Shown: positions 44,401-56,617, counted from the stretch's first letter. The stretch: 64,000 nucleotides of DNA from Acanthosoma haemorrhoidale (GCA_930367205.1 OV884011.1:106693139-106757138), one strand, 5' to 3'. A program made the numbers and translations. The notes: generated by a model not told the origin, from the sequence alone.

Positions 44401-45800
44401 CGTTAATTGCAGCGAAAACCTCTGTTTTTCCTATAGAGGTTCAAACTTTATTTTAAATTATTATTTTTTTTAGTATGACGTAATAGTTATGTTTATTTGC
44501 CAGATCTGAACATTAATATTATTCCTAAAGGACTTTGTCCGGAATAATTTTTTTTCTAATCTATTCTAGCATCGAGAGAGAAATCCCTTGTGGTTAGGTG
44601 GTGATTGAAAGGTGTGGTATCCAGGCCAGTCAGAATACAATGGGTCAGTGTTTCATACAATATCATCCAAAATAATTTGAGCCATCGCTTATGGAATAAT
44701 TTTCGCCCTGAAGATAATTTACACCCAGTATATGTAAAGAAACAGGTTCCTCACGACTACGCTTGAGGTTTTGCCAACAGGTGTAGAAGGATAGAAGGGA
44801 GATAAATCCATGATTGCCGAAGGTATGGAAAGGGTGGCCTAAAGAGTATTGGAAATAATAGTATTATAGCCTATATTATGTACAGGTACATAACCTATAT
44901 TAGAGGGGTACACGCCGAGGCATTTAGCCTCAGATCCCCCAATACCTCACCTCCTTATAAGTAACTATTTGGCCCCGAACGTCGACGGCTCGAAGTCCAA
45001 GGTTCAAATCACCCCAATCCGGAAGGTTGTCCATGAAGAACCAATTCTATCGAGTGAAGTACGCCGTCCGAGGGCCTAATGCCTCACATCAGGGTACCAC
45101 CAGGTGACGAGGTGCTGGGAGGATTTAAACATTACCATATTTATGAAATGTAAAAATTATTTAAATGTACGAATGTATTTAAGCTAGGTGGTTTATATGA
45201 TTTTTATCTACATCCTCCAACCGAACTTCGGGACAAAACGCTATCTACAACTTCTGTCTGATATATGGGCCTGGGGTGGCTCCAGGGCTCTAGCTGGGTT
45301 TGGGGTCCTTGGTTCTGCTATTTTCCTAGTGATCTTTCGGCCCTGCATTAGTTTAAATACACGAAACAACGGCATAGATGACCTAGTGGTTTTATGCCGA
45401 GATAAAACCGACCGACCAACCTCCAGGTACTGTTGGCCCCAGATTATCAATACAAGTTGGCCTTTACTCTGGTGGTATGTCAATTGGATTTCAAGTACAA
45501 AAAAATAGCCATTGGCTTAAAACCGGCTCCGACGACCTTTCATCATAGTATAGGAAGGTATTGGGTGTTTCAAGTACCTTAATGATGTGGTTATAACAGC
45601 AGTTATAGGACAAAGACTCTGTAACTCTATAAAGATTGGCTTGGCACAAAGCTTACAAATAAGTAGTAAAAATTGGATAATTGGGCCCTTGCTAGCGATG
45701 CTGTGTTCCTGAATTCTTTGGGGTGGGTCAATTTGAGTTAACTTTATGCAACATATTTCTTGAAGAGTGAGGTAAAAGCTGACCCAAGCTGGTCTTTAGC
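44401..45800. other. intronic sequence, no gene recognised
   Basis: No domain recognised in the 106-codon frame at 45188-45508. Near 44990-45015 there is a GGTTCAAATC box that resembles a pol III B box, but no matching A box could be placed. Confidence 0.3.
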
Positions 45801-45808
45801 CTAGGTAT

Positions 45809-46966
45809 ATGCGAGGTGGCCTGAAAAGTTTCTGTCCTCAACATGAAGATAGCAGCAGTCGTAAATAAAAGCTAGTGAATTTCGTTGTTCATCTGTTGAC
45901 AGTTACTCACCAAAGTTTCAGCCATTTTGGACGCGCAGTTGTTGTGTAACAGTCGTTTGAGTGAGTCCATGTGAGTGTTTTTATGAAAATGGACAAAATC
46001 GAGTATCGAGCTGTCATTAAATATTTGTTTTTGAAAGTCAATACGCCTACGCAAATCAAAGATGAGTTGGATTCTGTGTATGGGGACTCTGCACCATCAT
46101 TTACCATAGTGAAATTTTGGGCAGCTGAATTTAAACGTGGTTGTAAGAGCTTGAGAGACGATGAACGTTCAGGACTTCCAAAAACTGCAACTACCGACAA
46201 AAACATCGCCAAAGTTCACCAAATGGTGCTAGACGACCGCCGTATTAAAGTGAGAGAGATAGCAGAGGTTATGAACATGTCAAAAGAACGTGTTTGTCAC
46301 ATATTAAATCAACATTTAGAGATGAGAAAGCTGTCCGCGCGTTGGGTGCCGCGTTTGCCAAAAACGTGTTCGAATGAACATTTCCAACGCTCTGTTGGCG
46401 CAGTTTAGGCTCTATAAATCCGAGTTTTGGTGCCGATTAATTACTGTGGATGAAACTTAGATACACCATTATACGCCTGAGAAAGTGATGGCGACTGTTT
46501 TTGGAATAGTCATGTAGTTATTTTAATCGATTATCTTCAAAAAGGAAAAACCATTACAGGAGCATACTATGCATCATTACTTGACAAGCTGAAGGCAGAA
46601 CTTGCGGAAAAACCGTCTCACACCTCAACGGTTGCCACGGCGAAAATCCATGAATTACGGTTTGAACTGCTTGACCATCCGCCTTATTCACCAGATCTAG
46701 CTCCAAGCGACTTCTTTTTGTTCCCTCTTCTCAAAATTGCGCTCGGAGGACAGAGATTTTCGTCAAATGAAGAGGCAATCACCTTCGTGAACGATTATTT
46801 TGCAGAGAAAAACGCCGAGTACTATTTGGACGGGTTACAGAGATGGGAGCATTGCTGGGAGAAGTGTGTAGAGTTACAAGGAGACTATGATGAAAAATAA
46901 GAAAAAAAATATCTGAAAAAACGTCTTGTATCTTTGTTAGGTCGGAAACTTTTCAGACCACCCTCG
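45809..46966 (+). mobile_element. full-length mariner element, both ends present
   Basis: The element is bounded by TA and inverted repeats: the left end GAGGTGGCCTGAAAAGTTTC (45813) and the right end, whose inverse reads CGAGGGTGGTCTGAAAAGTT (46947-46966). About 1.16 kb with a transposase reading from 45989. Inserted in the third intron of protease gene 2 on the same strand. Confidence 0.85.
45989..46900 (+). pseudogene. mariner transposase, missing a catalytic block
   Basis: Frame 45971-46408 carries the N-terminal double HTH DNA-binding region (MDKIEYRAVIKYLFLKVNTP, VREIAEVMNMSKERVCHIL). The frame then breaks; the first catalytic Asp is seen in ITVDET near 46445 followed at once by TAG (46458-46460). 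The third Asp is in HPPYSPDLAPSDFFLF near 46676. The second Asp block, normally about 34 residues before the third, is absent: the text passes from AEKPS straight to HTSTVATAK. So there is a stop, frameshifts and a deletion of a catalytic residue. Family SETMAR/Mos1-like DD34D. Confidence 0.85.
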
Positions 46967-47976
46967 TATATTGTAAAATCAAATAGAAGACTAGGAGGTA
47001 AGCATTCAAGAAATAAAATAATATTCTTCTTTATTCCTGATTTTAACCTCTGGAAAAGTATCTACATAAAGTAGGACCGGTGGTAGACCAAATACCTCTT
47101 AAGCAACGAACTAACAACTTTTATCCTTCCCATGTGGAATAATGAAATAATTGTATACATGTTCTAAGGATGGTTTTATTATTGCTTAACTGTTTCCTGT
47201 TTTAATTTGTTGCTATATATATGTTTGTGCTCTATTGTAACTGGTAAAACAAACGGAAAAAAGCTGCTTTCCAGCCATTTCTAAACAACGATACATTCCT
47301 TATCCCATGGTAGCAGCGCCTATACAACAAACTGCAGGATGAATGAATAGTCGAAAATAATAAAATGTTCATAAATCAAACATTTCATGCCCCTCGAAAA
47401 TTCAGTGTCTTTGACGGAGTTTTTTATTTCTGTTTGACGTTTAGCACTTCCCCCATGTCCCATGTCTGGAGGTCCATGGTATTCTCTTTGTTATTAATGT
47501 CCAAGACATTATGTGAGGATTCGGATAACAGTAAGCTTCATTCCACTGAAGCAGCACATTGGTGAAGGACACCGAGGCGTTAATTTTCGAAAGTGAGGCT
47601 AGTGAGGCTTGCCCTCAGTTGAATTCACTCCTCAATAGGCAATTCTTTTACCTTCGAGTAACAAGTGGTTCAACCACTCTTAACTTGGCGACCCTTAGAT
47701 TGTTCCACGGTGATAGATGACTAACCTCCTAACCGACGATAAAGTGTCTTTGCATTATTTGCCAAGGCTCACCATTGCTAGTGCTTGTTTGGCCTGATGA
47801 CCAGTCAGTACGGTATATTCGATGCCTGAGTGACCTGGAAGCTTTAAAATGAAAACATATTACCTCTATAATTTTATTCTTACTGAACACTTAAAAAAAA
47901 AAGGACCAATGTAACGTTCCTGTAATGAGTGATTTTTATCTACCTAAAGAATTATAAAATTAAATATTATATGCAG

Positions 47977-48152
47977 GGTGGGGAAAGACTAGAGAAACAG
48001 CCATGGACTCATCTAATTGGTTGCAAACAGCAGTCTTGGAAACCATAGATATGGAAGATTGCGATAGTATGCTGGGGACAAGTGACAACTACTTGATTAA
48101 TCCTAATAAAACGCAGGTTTGCACTTACACGCACCTAAGGGACACTTGTCAA
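47977..48152 (+). CDS. S1 serine protease gene 2, exon up to the S1 pocket
   Basis: Starts after ATGCAG completing GWGKT, contains the Cys segments EDCDSML and TQVCTYTH, and ends LRDTCQ in phase 0 at GTAAGT. The Asp before Thr-Cys-Gln is the Asp189 equivalent, so specificity for Arg/Lys is expected. Unlike gene 1 it keeps the standard Gln192. Confidence 0.85.
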
Positions 48153-48464
48153 GTAAGTATTCACTATTCAGGTAATGATAATAATAATCATTATTAAGGC
48201 AATGAAAAAAATCTAATCAAAAGCCTCGGGTCCTAAATAAAAAATATTTTGTTAATATGTTTTGTGCTGGTTTTGGGTTGTATTTACCAACAATTTTTTC
48301 TGCCCCCGAATCAGTATTTTTACACCAGAGTGCTTTCATAAGACGTTGATGCTGCTTATGTTTGCAAAATCGCTTGTGAGTATAAACAGACATACTAATT
48401 GGTAGATAAACAGACAGGACATAAATAGACAGAACAGTAAAATAAAAAAAAAAGATCTAGCGAC

Positions 48465-48900
48465 CGCTAACTACATAAGTTAAATCACCCTATACTCTGG
48501 TGCACACATATTGTAAGCAAAATAACAGGAACTAAGTGTGTTTAAATCATTGTAAAGTGCTAAGCAATAAAACACGGAAGACGGCAGTCATAAACAAGTC
48601 ACAAAACTAAAAAAGGGTCGGCAGAGGGCAGCCATAAGCAGCAGGTACTACCGGCCTAAAAGCCAGGCCATAAACAGTCCTTTAGGGGACGAGGGGTCAC
48701 GTACCTCGTCGCAGGTGCACTTATTTCCTCACGCCGGCCTAGGCTCCCCCCCCCCAAACAGGAACTGTATTTAAACCAGGGCGTTTGGCCCTATAAGTCT
48801 CAGTCTCTACTCTCTCTCTCTCTCATCCGCTGTTACTCGGTGTCGCTTTACGCCAGGGCCACTTGGCCCTGGAAGTCAGTCTCTTAGACTCGATGGTCAA
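48465..48900 (-). repeat. hairpin-bearing interspersed repeat, second copy
   Basis: Inverse orientation match to 28000-28490: shared hairpin (48853-48872), GTAAAGCGAC box, CCCCTAAAGGACTGTTTATGG block (also at 26630), TGTTTTATTGCT and GCACCAGAGTATAGGGTGATTTA. Contains a (CT)n at about 48812-48824 and a C10 run near 48748. It ends in an A-rich stretch on the plus strand near 48450. No protein is encoded. This copy, inside a protease intron, shows the family moves independently of the virus-like block. Confidence 0.6.
48853..48872. repeat. hairpin CCAGGGCC-loop-GGCCCTGG
   Basis: Third member of the hairpin family (loop ACTT on this strand); stem identical to 28076-28095. Confidence 0.85.
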
Positions 48901-49384
48901 TTTTATAACTTATTGAATTTTAGTACTTGGGTTGATACTTTTCAACGAAAACATTGTAACTAAAAATACTCGCATTCGATAGTTTAGGATAAAAGTAGAA
49001 AAATTACATTGACTGACCTCTCAGAAAATAAAAAAAAAATAACTAGTTTGATGGAACTACTCAAGTTCTTGCGAACATTTAACTGAAAGGCTTACAATTT
49101 AAACCGAATACAAAATACACACCCACTCTCGCTTAAACTTAATCCATAGCTCCTGACTACAAATTGTTATAATTTTATAAAAATTGCTGCAATTTTGAAA
49201 CGATTAAATATTAAAAGTTATCATACGATAAATGTAGCTGCTGAATGGGTTTTTATTTTATTTGCTAGTCTGCCTTTTTTCAGTAGGGTTCAAACTAAAT
49301 TTACATAATTAGTCAGTTTTGAAATATATATTTTTTCAAAACCCTTTATTTAATATATACAATTACTACCTCTCCTCTCTGTCT

Positions 49385-51135
49385 ACCAGGGATAACCAAA
49401 AAAATCCTAAAGTATCATCCTGTTTCACACCCACTCCGTTAACCCCTCTGAGGTCAAATACCTTCTGAAAAACCGAAAATCCCATGGATATGATCTCCTT
49501 ACTCCTCAAATTCTCAAACAACTTCCTCCTAAAGCCATAATCGTCCTAACCTACATATATATACGCATTATCCGAACGATGCGCATTCCCCTTCTCTGGA
49601 AACATTCTATTATTGTCCTATTCGCCAAACCCGGTAAACCACCCAATGCCGCCTCATCTTACCGTCCAATTAGCCTACTCCCTATCCTCTCAAAAAATAT
49701 TTGAGAAACTCCTATTAAAACGTCTACTTCCAATTGTTAAATCCAAAAACCTTTTTCCCACACACCAGTTTGGTTTCCGTCAACGACATTCCACTAGTCA
49801 ACAAGGCCTTCGCGTTGTTGATCACAACTCCTCAGCCCTTGAAACCAAACAGTATTACACTGCTGCCATTCTTGATATAGCTCAAGCTTTTGACAGGATT
49901 TGGCACGCAGGTTTACTCTACAAGCTCAAAAGATTTTTACCACAGACCCTTTTCCTAATCCTACAGTCCTACCTTTCAAACCGCTTCTTCTAAGTCCACT
50001 ATGGTTTAGAATATTCTAACTACTATCCCATAAATGCAGGAGTTCCACTGGGCAGTGTCCTGGGTCCTGTCCTCTATAACCTATACACCGCTGATGCCCC
50101 CTCTACTCCCAATACCTTCTTGGCCACATTTGCAGATGACACTGCAGTCTTGTCATCCCACACAGACCCCGGCACAGCATCCCATAACCTTCAAAAACAC
50201 CTTGACGAGATCGAGTATTGGTACATCCAATGGTGGATCAAAGTTAATGAAGCAAAATGTTCCCACATTACCTTCACCCTTTGTCGCAAGACTTGTCCAC
50301 TAGTTTATTTTAATTCTATTCCTCTCCCTGTATCCGAGACAGTACGGTACTTAGGCTTCCATCTCGACAAACGACTGACCTGGAACCCACATACGAGACT
50401 AAAAAGACAAGAACTAAACAGACGCTTTGGACAACTATACAGACTACTTCAAAGGACATCACATCTCTCAATAGAAAATAAATTACTAATCTACAAAGTA
50501 ATACTTAAGCCAATCTGGACATACGGAATAGAGCTATGGGGGTCAGCAAAAAAGTCGAACATCAAGCGTATCCAATCCTTTTAATCAAAAGTCCTGAGAA
50601 CAATAGTAAATGCCCCTTATTACGTCAGCAACAAAACCCTTCATAACGATCTTAATGTACCCTACAATCTTGAACTCATCCCTTCCAAGTTTATGAAATT
50701 CCACAGTAGCCTTTCCAACCACCCTAAGTCATTGCACTGCACCACTCATCCCTATAAACCTCCTCGGAGACTAAAACAGTGGCCTCGTGACCTGCTATAA
50801 ATGCGTAACAGTGGGAGTCCTGGCAATGGCCAGTTTCTCCAATCATGTCCTGAGCGTATGAGGCGGTCTTGGTTAGCCTCCGCTGGCTCGTATCCGGTGA
50901 CGTGGTTGACGGAGGAGCGTGGGGGACTTCTCGAGACCCCGTTTCCTCTTTCGTATGCGAGGGAGGTGACAAACATGTGGATTTGGGAGGCCTCTGGGCT
51001 GTCTGTAAATATTGTATGAATAAGCGAGTAAATGATGAATTGTAAATATGGTATGAATGAGAGTATTTATCTTAATTACTTATAGCCTAATAAGGCAGAT
51101 TGTAATTTTAGCACAATAAAGGATTACTACTAAAT
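49385..51135 (+). mobile_element. Jockey family B LINE, copy 3
   Basis: The plus strand carries the RT from its N terminus (about 49440) to the 3' end. Frame 49613-49993 reads SSQKIFEKLLLKRLLPIVKS and FGFRQRHSTSQQGLRVVDHN; frame 50120-50584 reads MATFADDTAVLSSH (catalytic ADD) and TVRYLGFHLDKRLTWNPH through the thumb. A TAA at 49991-49993 and frame changes near 49690 and 50050 break it. The 3' UTR ends in AATAAAGG and a short A/T tail near 51135. Endonuclease and gag are absent. It occupies most of the last intron of protease gene 2. Confidence 0.8.
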
Positions 51136-51369
51136 ATATACAGATTGATTATTACATATTCCATAATAAGCAATCTTTACATAAATGCACATTTTGTTTA
51201 TTATATTACGGTAGCGTAGCTTTTACCACTATTACAAAAATGGTAATTAGTTTTTTCGACTTATCGTTAATGGTTAGAGTGTCTATTAGTCATTAATACA
51301 ATAAATAACCATCATGAAAAATTACCCTTGAATCAAGTCGTTAATCCATGGTCGTTTATCATTTTACAG

Positions 51370-51627
51370 GGTGACTCCGGTAGTCCAATATTCGCAGCAG
51401 ATAGCTACACCAACCGCCTAGTCCAAGTTGCTTTAGTATCCGCGGGCGTTGGCTGTGCCAGAATTGGATCCCCGGGCATCAACACAGCAGTATCCCCGTT
51501 TATCAACTGGATTGAGAGTGTCATTAATTCTAAAAGCCAAGGCAGCAAAAGTAATTCTAGAGTCACAATTTTTTATGATTCTTATTACATCTTTTGTATT
51601 AAATATTTTAATTCATCTCTTCGTTGA
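51370..51627 (+). CDS. S1 serine protease gene 2, terminal exon with catalytic Ser
   Basis: Starts after TTTTACAG in phase 0 with GDSGSPIFA (catalytic Ser; the usual second Gly-Pro is Ser-Pro), then LVQVALVSAGVGCARIGSPG and INTAVSPFINWIE, and a 30-residue tail ending at 51627. The tail here is only weakly hydrophobic. The adjacent frame, entered at the six-T run near 51571, would give a strongly hydrophobic tail like that of gene 1, so a one-base indel may have altered the C terminus. A poly(A) signal is at 51663 and another at 51707. Confidence 0.85.
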   Translation, partial: GDSGSPIFAADSYTNRLVQVALVSAGVGCARIGSPGINTAVSPFINWIESVINSKSQGSKSNSRVTIFYDSYYIFCIKYFNSSLR

Positions 51628-51706
51628 GCAGGTAAGGAGCCCAGAGACAACATTTGCAAAATAATAAAGGATCCCACGCCGGATATTAGTTCACTGTATA
51701 AGCCTA

Positions 51707-51712
51707 AATAAA
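51707..51712 (+). terminator. poly(A) signal of protease gene 2
   Basis: AATAAA 80 bases after the stop; an alternative AATAAA is at 51663-51668. Confidence 0.5.
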
Positions 51713-51719
51713 ACAATTG

Positions 51720-52880
51720 TTCTTCCGTCTCTATAATATTTGTTCGACCACGCTTTTATGTTATTGTTGGAAAATATGGTCCATAGGAGTGATATTGTGA
51801 GGTTGGGAGGAGTGATGGTTGAAGGGGTGGTACTTGATGGACGTAGATGTTACAAAAGGGGTTGCATAGTCACAGAAGACGGAGGGAGTTTTAAGGGTGC
51901 AGAAATTACTTCTGTGGAGAAGTTTTAGAGGGGGTAGAATTTGTTCAACTTCGGTGGGATATACTGGTGGTGGAAACCAGACGCTAAAAGCCCATTGCCA
52001 AAAATAATGTTGCATTGCCTAGTTTAGGAGGCAAAGGGACATTTATATCCTATAGTATCTCTATTAAGTTTTATATATTCTATTACCATTTGCATTTCTC
52101 TTTTTTCACTGGGATCCTATTTTTTGGGCACCACTCAAACGGGTGAGTTATAAGGGGGATTGGTTAAATTATTTATTGTTCCATTATTTCGTTGAGGGTA
52201 CTATTTTATCCGGGTTTATTCAAAGAAGTAAACAATTTTAGTCTGGCTGTAATATAAGGTTTATTAGAACGCCACAATGTAAACAATATGCGCATCATCC
52301 TCAAGATTAAATGTCAGAGTGAGAGGCAACATGGTTACCCTAGCTTAGTGATTAAAGAAACAGTGCCTACCTAATCCTTAAAAGAAATAACAGATATCTA
52401 TTATTTTTTAAGTAAATTGGGTCACCTGCTTTTATTTTTCTCTTATAGTTTAGTAACTTGGTAATCGTTAATATATATTTTTTTCTTTTGAGCATCATGT
52501 ACTGTCAAATTACTGGTTATGATGTAGGTCAGGAATGTCTTGTAACAGGTCAGGACAGGATAGACGGTTTCAGTGATCTCATTGACTTAGATGTGTTCTA
52601 AACTACCATAAAAGGCTATTCTGATTTATTGGTTTGTTTTTTTAATTTATTATTAAATATTATGATAGGTAATAAACACCTTCTAATATTTCTAAATTCT
52701 CATCTTTATATTTATTACAGTAGTATTTTCAGAGGAGTGGAAGATGGAAGTGATACAACCTTATATTTCCGTTTAAAAGTTACATTTGGAAGTCTTGGCC
52801 AACAACTCTAGAAATCCTTTTTTTCCCAACCTCTTGCGATAAGTGACAGGTTACCCATGAACATATCACCAATCCACTGC
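51720..52880. other. intergenic, no gene recognised
   Basis: Open frames on both strands near 51740-52015 have no named domain. The rest is AT-rich. Confidence 0.35.
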
Positions 52881-52887
52881 TGATCGA

Positions 52888-53073
52888 CTATATGAAACCA
52901 CAGTCAGGAAAGATAGGGTGCTGAGATAGCCAAGCAAGCAGTTTTTCCCTGTTTCCACTGTCCAGGTCTACACGCGATGTTCTCATATCCTCATGTTGCT
53001 CACTAGTCCCAGAAAATACGCCACAGTGCTCTACAATCTTTTCACAAATATCCTTTAGATTGGCAATCCCCAT
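52888..53073 (-). pseudogene. transposon-associated ORF scrap
   Basis: Minus-strand frame with GTSEQHEDMRTSRVDLDSGN and KLLAWLSQHPIFPD. The arrangement (GTSxQH...SR..RD..D..KL..W...H.PF) is one I associate with a repeated transposon-borne protein in arthropods and cnidarians whose elements are widespread. Only about 60 residues remain and no enzyme domain is visible. Confidence 0.35.
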
Positions 53074-53702
53074 TGTCCATCTTGTAAGTACCGACTTCGT
53101 GAGCTACTACTTTTAACCTAAATCAAGAACATCATTTTGGCGGTATATAGTCTTCTAAGGTTTGTAATGTTTCTAATTTGTATAAACCCCAACAAAAATT
53201 ATGTTTTTTTAATCAAGTGATGTCATTTTCAGTGATAATGAGAAAAGAGCTTCACTTCTTACAAGGAATTATAATGACGCAAGACGATCGTTTTTTCCTC
53301 CATACTTAATTATTTCTGAAATGGTAGTTGACTACTCTTCAATTAATAAAGGCATTGAATCTCAGGGTATACCTGAAAAAGTTGGTTTAGTGGACTCAGA
53401 CGAAGAGTTTCTTGGTTTTTCAGATAATGATGATTTATAAGCGATAATGCAGACTTTATAAATTGGCAAATAGTAGAGCCGTCTTCTAGTCTGGGAAGGT
53501 AGAAACAGGGTTAGTCACAAAAATATGATGATTTTGTAGTTTATGAGTGATGAACATTCAGATCCTTTGACCATTGAGAAGGTAATGGACTGATTAGACA
53601 AACAAATTAATATAGGGCCCATGGGCCATGAAATTAAACCTCAAATGATAACACATGGAAACTGGTTGATCCTCCATTTGAAAAAAATCATTAAACAGCT
53701 GT

Positions 53703-54485
53703 TGTGGCCACCACTTAATTACGAATAATTAGAAGTTCCCCTCTTCTCGGCCTATAAAATATCTATGTATGTTTCCATATTTGTACAAATAAAGCTTATG
53801 ACGTCAGGCAGAGAGAGGAGAGAAGCTAGTGGGGGAAACAGGCTGGCCGCCTATATAAGCAGCGAGACTAGCCCGAGTTGAAATAACGAACAGGACCGTC
53901 ACTTGGAACACTACTCTCTCCTCTCTCTCTCTCTCTGCACTGGCACTTGCTACTTTACCGAAACCATGGTCTTCTCATTCAACTACCTCTGTATCGCTAT
54001 GTTTTAGTCTGGCGTTGTCAGGCCCCACACCTTCCTATTGGGAATCCCTGCCTTCGTCTCGAAAACTGTTACCTCCTTGGGAGAGATTTCTCCCTCGCTG
54101 ACGACGGTTCCCGTGGCCCTACAAACTTTACCTAGCAGCGTCTCCCACGGTAATCCAGTCTGCTTCTCTCCGGTTCAAACTCGCCTTTGGAATCCGGACG
54201 GTTTTCGCCTACCCTTAGATACCTAGTGTGAATTCGTGGTCATACCAAGGCCACATAAACCTAACCTGTACCTCTTCTCCTGAAGATAGTGCTTTGTCTG
54301 GGCACACCTTCTAGAATTATGGTGTCAGGTCAAAAGGAGTTAAGCTGCCCGCCGACTAGGCCGGCAGCCAGGGTAAAATACCACAGGTCCACCCGCCTTG
54401 CCTCTTTCTTGGCGCTTGCCGGATGACGTCTAGAGGTTGTAACGATCCTATCCCGCGCCGGGCGTCATCTCTTGTCCCTAAACGA
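53703..54485 (+). repeat. LTR-like promoter-bearing repeat, copy 2
   Basis: Same orientation as 2440-3345 with the same order of landmarks: TGTGGCCACC start, TTAATTACGAATAATTAGAAG, AATAAA, TGACGTCAG near 53799, TATATAAG near 53854, CT run, CACTGGCACTTG, and the GCCGACTAGGCCGGCAGCC stem near 54350. Its TATA box (TATATAAG) is better than that of copy 1 and it is about 120 bp shorter. Confidence 0.45.
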
Positions 54486-56500
54486 AGAAAAAGGCTCATT
54501 CGGCTGCTCACAAGTTGTTGGTTCGGGATCAGGCAACGAACGACTAGTAGTTGAATACAATGTCATCTTTCCCCAGCCAGTTTATGATTGCGAAGAAACA
54601 TGTCTATTTTTCACTGTAACTTTTCCCATCTCTTTTTGATTTTGGTTCCAATAATTAATAGTACGCTTAAATTCATTCAAATACGATTCGGACTGCCCCC
54701 CCCCCTCCACATCATATCTATCAACAAAATAATTGTAAATTGCTGTGCTCTTGCCTATTTTCGTGGCGCACTTAGCCCACACCTCGAAAAAATCAGCCCT
54801 ACTGATCGTAATTTTGGTTTCTGAATACAAAAATTTAAAGCCTTAGCACAAAAAAAGTATGGTATTCCATGAAACTACCTAACTCAACGTTTCATAGAAA
54901 ATAAATAATTATCCTTGTATTACATGGTATTTGATACTTTTGAATCTAATGAATTTGAATAGTGTTGATTGAATAGATATTAAATATTTTGGCAGTTAAA
55001 AAAAACATGTAACAACGTAATAGTTATCTGGAATTTTATGAACAAATACACAATTGCCTAAACTTGAATGATCCATAATAATAGGATGTGAGAGCTGTTG
55101 CGTATTCAACTGACGACTAAAATGGCAAATGGTGAACAAAAACATTGTTATCTTTCTGCATGTGCACGCTTGTTCAAAGAACAGTCGGCAGCTCATTCGG
55201 CCAGCTTAGGTCTACACGAGCCGTTGAATGAAGATTATATTTACTCCACAACTCTCTGTTAGTAAGAAAATATAATGTTTAGGCAGCATTGAAAATTTTA
55301 TTTTTGTACACCTAATTGTGCGTCGGCTAAAACGTTTAATGACATTTAGTTGCTTAAGACTAGGTTTGTTTTGGTTTCTACTTCTCATTTCCAGATTATT
55401 GAATTTCTCAATTTGAAATGAAATGGCTACCATTGCTTCTTTGAATAACTAAAAAACATTGTTAAAAATCAGCTCAAAGACAGTTTCAAAATGACTGATG
55501 CTGGCGAATCAAGTTGTTTTGGGATTCCAGCCGACTTGAGGCAGGTAAAACAAGAAGCTATGACAAGTCTAAATTGAACATGTTCTCAAACGTTTCAATA
55601 TGTATGGATGCATTCCAGTGGGCACGCACGCCACTCTTCAAGAAACTCACAGCAGCAATCACTAAATGAAGAAAAAGGGTCAGCCCTGTATTCCCAGGCA
55701 GTTTGCGCACTTCATCGCAACCGAATTGCGTGGGTATGGGGGAAGGGGTCATGCTCTACTATGTCACACTCTTGCAAGCATCTCATACAACACAGCACTT
55801 ACGATGTTTGTGTGTTAATCTGAACTCCAGGGCATCAGTGGCGTGGGTGAGTGGCACTAATTATTCAAAAGTGGTTGACCAACCAGACATTCTTCAGGGT
55901 GTTTGCTGTGATTTTTGGACTGTGGCGATTATAACAAGATATCTCCATTTTGCGGCATACAGCATCTGTCCAGCATATGTTTTTAATGACGAGGATACCG
56001 ACAGAGGATGAAGATTGTTATTGGACTGCTCTCATCTCCTGTTGTTGTTTGGATGGTTTAACACCCCCCCCCCTTTTCAGTAAAAAACAAATAGTAGACG
56101 CAGACTTGCAATTCATGAAATCCAAGAAACTGGAATTCTTCGGATGTAAGATCCCATGAATTAAGAAAGATTGTTGCTCATCTGATGTAGTTGCTCCATC
56201 TATTTGTTTTAACTTTTGTTTTACAAAAATAAGAGACTACCAACTATCTAACTTAAACCTAAATAATAAACATAGTTCTGCGCATGCGCTATTATAAACA
56301 AACATCTCTCTATTTCGTTCTTCATATAAACACCTTATACCGTTAGACCGTACTTCAGCTTTAAAGTAGTCTCAGCAGGCAACTCAAGAGAGCTGGTCAC
56401 GAGCAGTGAATGAATTACTTATTATATTTGTTTAGGAGTGTAATAGGTGATATCACACCGAGAAGTTGGTCATATTGGACGACAAGCACTTGCCTCTGCC
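54486..56500. other. no gene recognised
   Basis: Several short frames on both strands (for example 54830-54582 minus, 55703-56011 plus) lack domains. They may be old transposon sequence. C runs are present at about 54696 and 56064. Confidence 0.3.
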
Positions 56501-56542
56501 GGATCACAGATAACATCAAGCAATAGACTCAGCCGGCTAGAC

Positions 56543-56617
56543 GGCTCCAATAGCCGAGATCCACGATCGGCGTCTCCGACCGCGAAAATCGTGAGTTCGG
56601 ATCCCCCCGGCACTACC
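56543..56617 (+). repeat. tRNA-like segment, possible SINE head
   Basis: GGCTCCAATAGCCGAGATCC resembles a pol III A box region and GAGTTCGGATCCC, 55 bp later, resembles a B box; a TA-rich tail follows. The acceptor stem does not pair, so it is not a working tRNA gene. It lies in the leader just upstream of the Jockey family B gag remnant. Confidence 0.4.

Noticed and set aside
44985..45020. GGTTCAAATC, pol III B-box-like
   Set aside because: No A box or tRNA fold could be placed around it.
45188..45508. 106-codon frame with a hydrophobic middle, considered as mitochondrial insert or membrane protein
   Set aside because: No match to a mitochondrial gene order or known membrane family, and its minus-strand shadow is equally open.
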